Assembly (NCBI GenBank): GCA_965247225.1
Contig: CBDFGT010000009.1
Span: 362,733-426,732, forward strand
Direction: 5' to 3'
Origin: CBDFGT01 sp965247225
Lineage (GTDB): Bacteria; Pseudomonadota; Alphaproteobacteria; Rhizobiales; Rhizobiaceae
DNA length: 64,000 nucleotides
The notes beneath the pieces were generated by a model, which was given only the letters and a program-made list of their open reading frames with translations, had not been told where the DNA came from and did no database searches. The position numbers were made by a program, and so were the translations under genes. Positions 60,184 through 64,000 of the stretch are shown here, piece after piece (within the stretch, counting starts at the first letter, position 1; each line of letters starts with the position of its first letter).

Positions 60184-62454
60184 ATGAGCAAGGCTCGCAA
60201 AGACATACTCCGCAAGGCAGGTCAGACGACACGTATTTTGCAGGTCTTTTCCATTGGCCTGCTGATTGTGCTCGGCTTGCTCTATATGGATATCTCCAAG
60301 AGACATACACTGCTGCAGGATGGTGTCCGCGAGAATGCCATGTGGTCGGTCTATCAGCTGGACCGCGAGGCCCGCGCCGTTGATTATGATCTCGGGCTGG
60401 CCATGATAGTTTCAGAAGTGACGGCTGAAGGCCTTTCGGACGCAATTTTGCGTTACGATATTCTTTTTTCAAGGATCAATATACTGGTGGAGTCCCGGTT
60501 TCAGGACTTCTTTGCGGGAGACCAGAAAATTGTCGAAACAATCACCCATATAAAGGCGGATATTCTTGCCATTCAGCCTGTCTTTGACCGGCTCTCTTCC
60601 GGGCAGGACATTGACATTGCAACACTGGGGCAATTGAAAGAGGCATCGGCAGATCTGGTACAGGAAATCCAGTCTTTTTTGATCTACACCAACAGTGAAA
60701 TTTCTGCAAACCGCACGGACAACCGAAACTATACTTTGAGATTGCAGGTGACCTCGGCCATATTCCTGATCTTGCTGGTCGCGTCTGTTGTTTTCCTGAT
60801 CGTAACACTCATCCGTCAGCTCGATGCCATGCGACAGGCGGGGCTTGCAATGGAAAGCATGGCACGCAAGGTCTCAGGGGCCTATGCCGCAGCAGATGCA
60901 GGAAACCGTGCCAAGTCCCAGTTCATGGCAACAATCGGCCATGAAATTCGCACGCCATTGAATGCCATTCTTGGTATCGCCGAACTGCTGGAGCTTTCCA
61001 CACTCCCGCCCGATATCAAGGAAAATGTTCACTCCATTCGCAATTCCGGCGAGGCCCTTCTGGAGGTTCTCAATGAAATTCTCGATTATGCCAAAATCGA
61101 GCATGGCAAGCTGGAACTGGAAAATCGGGTGGTTGACCTGCGCGAGCTTGCAGAATCCACAGTCAAGATGATCCGGGCGCGGGCGACCGAGCATGGCAAT
61201 GCCATTGTGCTGAATATGCCCGAAATTTTGCCGGCCCCCGTGGTCACCACAGACCCGACACGTTTGCGGCAGGTTATTCTCAACCTCATGAGCAACGCGG
61301 TCAAGTTTACAGACAAGGGCACAATTACATTGAGCATGGGGCAGGTTCTGCATTCCGGACGCATGACATTGCGCATTGAGGTCAAGGATACGGGTATAGG
61401 CATTGACGAGAGCGGCAAGTCACGCCTGTTCAAACCTTTCTCGCAGGTGGATGCCACGATCAGCCGCAAATATGGCGGAACGGGTTTGGGGCTGACCATC
61501 TGCAAGCAGATTGTAGAGCGCCTGGGCGGAACATTGGGGCTTGAGAGTGTGCCCGGGCAGGGCAGCACATTCTGGCTGGAAATTCCGGTGGTTCCAACAC
61601 TGGAAGAGCCACTCCAGCGGTTTAGCCACCCTGCGGAGGATCTGGTAGCTTTGTCGCCTCTCCGTATTCTCCTGGTGGAAGACAACAAGGTCAATCAGCA
61701 GGTTGTCACCCGGTTTCTGGCGCGCCTCAATCAGGTTGCCGATATTGCAGTTCATGGCGGCGAAGCGGTGCAACTGGCCGGACAACAGCAGTATGACCTT
61801 GTCCTGATGGATATGCAGATGCCTGTCATGGACGGGATAGAAGCCACACGCCAGATCATCGCCAGTGGCGGCCTGAACAGCAGGACACCAATTGTGGCCA
61901 TGACGGCCAACGCTTCTGACGATGATCGCCAGGCCTGTCTTGATGCCGGAATGCAGGGATTCGAGTTGAAGCCGATTACGCTTCAGCGCCTGCACAGCCT
62001 GCTTTTGAAAGTGTCTCAAAAACACGACAATGCACCCCTGAAAATTGACGGTGAAAACCATATGCCGGAACAGTCCGCAACAAAGACTATTCCCTTCGTC
62101 ACAAGGGAAGCGGACCTTGCAGACCCGGCTTTGTTCTCGACATCTGAAATATTGGATGGGTTGCGCAAGCAGGAGCTCATTGAAGCCCTGGGAGAGGACG
62201 ATTTCAATGATCTGCTGCAATCGTTCTTTGTGGATGCGGATTTTCTGCTGAATGAACTGTCCGCCGCCATGAAGTCCGGCGACAGGGCTGCAATGGACCG
62301 CGTTCTTCACACGATCAAGGGATCAGCGGTCAATGTTGGTTTCAACAGCATTGCCGGCCTTGCAGACGGTATTCGCCGGCAAACACCTGATGGCAGCTGC
62401 ATCCGGAAATTGCAGGCTTTGATCAAAACGCAAAAGACCGGATACGCGGCCTGA
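60184..62454 (+). CDS. Hybrid sensor histidine kinase with receiver and Hpt domains
   Basis: A 756-aa membrane kinase. TM1 near residues 18-36, a helical periplasmic sensor about 40-185, TM2 about 190-213, a short coiled linker, HisKA with the phospho-His in ATIGHEIRTPLNAILGIAEL (near residue 250), HATPase (NLMSNAVKFTDKG; GTGLGLTICK), a receiver about 490-610 (LLVEDNKVNQQVV; LVLMDMQMPVMDG) and a C-terminal Hpt with VLHTIKGSAVNVGF. Follows the molybdopterin-like gene by 3 bp and precedes the HD-GYP response regulator by 21 bp: one three-gene signalling operon. Confidence 0.96.
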   Translation: MSKARKDILRKAGQTTRILQVFSIGLLIVLGLLYMDISKRHTLLQDGVRENAMWSVYQLDREARAVDYDLGLAMIVSEVTAEGLSDAILRYDILFSRINILVESRFQDFFAGDQKIVETITHIKADILAIQPVFDRLSSGQDIDIATLGQLKEASADLVQEIQSFLIYTNSEISANRTDNRNYTLRLQVTSAIFLILLVASVVFLIVTLIRQLDAMRQAGLAMESMARKVSGAYAAADAGNRAKSQFMATIGHEIRTPLNAILGIAELLELSTLPPDIKENVHSIRNSGEALLEVLNEILDYAKIEHGKLELENRVVDLRELAESTVKMIRARATEHGNAIVLNMPEILPAPVVTTDPTRLRQVILNLMSNAVKFTDKGTITLSMGQVLHSGRMTLRIEVKDTGIGIDESGKSRLFKPFSQVDATISRKYGGTGLGLTICKQIVERLGGTLGLESVPGQGSTFWLEIPVVPTLEEPLQRFSHPAEDLVALSPLRILLVEDNKVNQQVVTRFLARLNQVADIAVHGGEAVQLAGQQQYDLVLMDMQMPVMDGIEATRQIIASGGLNSRTPIVAMTANASDDDRQACLDAGMQGFELKPITLQRLHSLLLKVSQKHDNAPLKIDGENHMPEQSATKTIPFVTREADLADPALFSTSEILDGLRKQELIEALGEDDFNDLLQSFFVDADFLLNELSAAMKSGDRAAMDRVLHTIKGSAVNVGFNSIAGLADGIRRQTPDGSCIRKLQALIKTQKTGYAA

Positions 62455-62475
62455 AGGCAGCGGGGGGAGAGCAAA

Positions 62476-63535
62476 ATGCGCATACTTTTGGTAGATGACA
62501 ACAAGACCAATCTGAACCTGCTTGTAAAGCTCGTCAACAAACTGAAAGATTGTGAGGCGTTTGCCTGCCTCTCGCCCGACGAGGCATTGTCGGCCATGCC
62601 GGAGCTGGATTTTGATGTCGCCATCATCGATTTCCAGATGCCCGTCTATAATGGAGTGGAATTGCTGACAGAAATTGTCCGGTTCGACAAATATCGCGGC
62701 AAGCCCTTTATTTTCGTGACGGGCGACAAGGACATGGCCACCCGCATGGCGGCCCTGAAATGCCGGAGCCATTGATTTTCTGACAAAGCCTGTCAATCCG
62801 CAGGAGTTTATGGCCCGGGTCCAGAACATTGTGAGCCTGGCCGATGCACAAAACAGACTGGTAAGTCAGGCCCAGTGGCTGCGAACGGAAGTGGACAGGA
62901 CCGTCAGGCAACTGCGCGAGAGGGAACACGAGATCATTCACCGGCTGACATTGGCTGCGGGATACAAGGACGCGGATACTGCCAACCACACATTGCGGGT
63001 TGCGGCCTATTCCGAGGCTATCGCCCGTGCCTATGGCCTGTCTGATGATCTTTGCAATGATATCCTGCTGGCCGCTCCCATGCATGATATCGGCAAGGTG
63101 GCTGTGCCGGATGCCGTGTTGCTGAAGCAGGGAAAATTGACGGAAACGGAATTTCGCGAAATGCAGCGGCATGCGCAGGTTGGCGCAGAAATTCTGGCAC
63201 AATCCCATTCGTCCCTCTTGCAACTGGCCTCGGATATTGCAGTCAGTCACCACGAGCGTTGGGACGGACAGGGCTACCCCAATCGCCTGGCAGGAGAAAA
63301 CATACCCCTGTGCGGACGGATCGTTGCCATTGCCGACAACTTCGACGCATTGACAACCGAGCGGCCCTACAAGGAGGCATGGAGTTGCCAGAAGACTGTG
63401 AGCCACATCCTGGAGCGGGCTGGAAGCCAGTTTGACCCGGCTTGCGTTCGCGCCTTTGAGATGGCTTTGCCGCGCATTCGCGAAATCATGGTGGCTGACA
63501 GCAGCAAACTCAACCGGCTTGCCATAGCCTCATAA
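62476..63535 (+). pseudogene. HD-GYP response regulator with one frameshift
   Basis: A 352-codon product is expected. The receiver domain is in frame 1: MRILLVDDNKTNLNLLVKLV, VAIIDFQMPVYNGVELL, FVTGDK. An extra C near 62763 turns the expected CGAIDFLTKP into CRSH-stop. The next frame carries VNPQEFMARVQNIVSLAD and the HD-GYP domain, with HTLRVAAYSEAIARAYG, MHDIGKVAVPD and HHERWDGQGYPNRLAGE. HD-GYP proteins degrade cyclic di-GMP. The rest is perfectly conserved, so a sequencing error or a very recent mutation is likely. If real, two proteins could be made from ATG 62476 and ATG 62810. Confidence 0.88.
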
Positions 63536-63635
63536 CCATTTCCGCATGTGAATTCCGGACCGGAGCCAAAAACGGCTTTCAAGCAACCGGGGCAGATGGT
63601 AACCACGGCAGACCTGTGTTGACCAAGGAGACATC

Positions 63636-64000
63636 ATGACCCGGACACTGACATTGCGCCGCCCTGACGACTGGCATCTGCATCTGCGTGATGGTGCCAT
63701 GATGAAAGGTGTTCTGCCGGACACATCGCGCCATTTTGCACGTGCCATCATCATGCCCAATCTTGTGCCACCAGTCGTCACGACGCAGGATGCCATAGCC
63801 TACAGGCAGCGCATCATGGCCGCCCTGCCGAAAGGTGACAGGTTTCAACCGTTGATGACACCCTACCTGACGGAGGGAACGGACCCGGATGATCTGGAAA
63901 CAGGCCACAGGTCAGGGATTGTCACAGCCGTCAAACTCTATCCTGCCGGTGCCACCACCAATTCCCATGGTGGTGTGCGCGATTTGGAAAAGGCCATGCC
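63636..64000 (+). CDS. pyrC: Dihydroorotase (partial, runs off window end)
   Basis: First 121 codons of a class II (E. coli PyrC-type) dihydroorotase, a zinc enzyme that interconverts carbamoyl-aspartate and dihydroorotate in pyrimidine synthesis. The metal motif is DWHLHLRDGAMMK near the N-terminus. The carbamylated lysine lies in VTAVKLYPAGATTNS. ATG 63636 follows CCAAGGAGACATC at the correct spacing. The gene continues past base 64000. Confidence 0.95.
   Translation, partial: MTRTLTLRRPDDWHLHLRDGAMMKGVLPDTSRHFARAIIMPNLVPPVVTTQDAIAYRQRIMAALPKGDRFQPLMTPYLTEGTDPDDLETGHRSGIVTAVKLYPAGATTNSHGGVRDLEKAM

Noticed and set aside
1..64000. CRISPR array, prophage, integron or secretion-system cluster
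   Set aside because: Nothing with regularly spaced repeats, phage structural genes, attC series or secretion ATPases was seen anywhere in the window.

Overview
The window reads as chromosomal DNA of an alphaproteobacterium of the Hyphomicrobiales (Rhizobiales), most like the Brucellaceae (Brucella/Ochrobactrum relatives). This is inferred from gene types and arrangement, not from a database search. The clues are a fructose-type ABC operon with the S. meliloti frcBCAK layout and a divergent ROK repressor, two BTLCP transglutaminase-like cysteine peptidases, a DUF2244 gene beside nth, an alphaproteobacterial RpoH-type promoter before dnaK, and palindromes ending in CTAGTGG. Most of the DNA is moderately GC-rich and tightly packed. 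The exception is a clearly AT-richer block at about 32.2-35.45 kb.

Layout. 0.1-9.5 kb: an ECF sigma/anti-sigma pair, argB, a TetR-controlled MFS exporter with a divergent MerR gene, a DMT transporter, a HAD nucleotidase, a MOSC protein, a MazF-type toxin-antitoxin pair, recR and a MarR gene. 10.3-31.5 kb: a secreted phytase-like esterase, polA, two BTLCP genes, an Ala-rich exported protein, an M20 peptidase, a PBP1A-type synthase, dnaK-dnaJ, a Tat-type L,D-transpeptidase, recF, a MoeB-like gene, a hydroxyacid dehydrogenase, an SH3 protein, a PfkB kinase and a Rdx protein. 31.8-36.0 kb: tRNA-Leu(CAG) followed by an accessory island with a resolvase remnant and a two-gene type II restriction-modification system. 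The island lies between two diverged 0.29-kb copies of the tRNA-ybaK junction. 36-41.5 kb: an Ada-like methyltransferase, DUF2244, then nth, a CysZ-like gene and a GT39 gene that are all broken by clustered single-base indels, then a metallophosphoesterase.

41.6-48.6 kb is a divergent metabolic cluster. On the minus strand are pxpA, a biotin carrier protein, a biotin carboxylase and a third biotinyl-like protein without the acceptor lysine. On the plus strand are pxpB, pxpC, a D-amino-acid oxidase and a proline-racemase-family protein with a Ser/Cys active-site pair. Together they suggest 5-oxoproline and/or (hydroxy)proline catabolism. 48.7-53.5 kb holds a cyclic-nucleotide module: two Crp/Fnr regulators, a FecR-domain protein and a CHASE2 cyclase. 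Two small non-autonomous elements sit exactly in the cyclase stop codon. 53.9-59.5 kb is fucU/rbsD-frcR and, divergently, frcBCAK. 59.7-63.5 kb is a signalling operon: a periplasmic molybdopterin-oxidoreductase-like protein with no cysteine, a hybrid histidine kinase, and an HD-GYP response regulator carrying one frameshift. The window ends inside pyrC.

The most distinctive observations are: (i) four small inverted-repeat elements, one with a perfect 10-bp target duplication and two stacked in a stop codon whose ancestral sequence can be rebuilt; (ii) the restriction-modification island in the duplicated tRNA-Leu/ybaK junction; (iii) the third, lysine-less biotinyl protein in the pxp cluster; (iv) the molybdopterin-like/kinase/HD-GYP module; and (v) about a dozen indels within 2.7 kb, which look more like local consensus error than biology.
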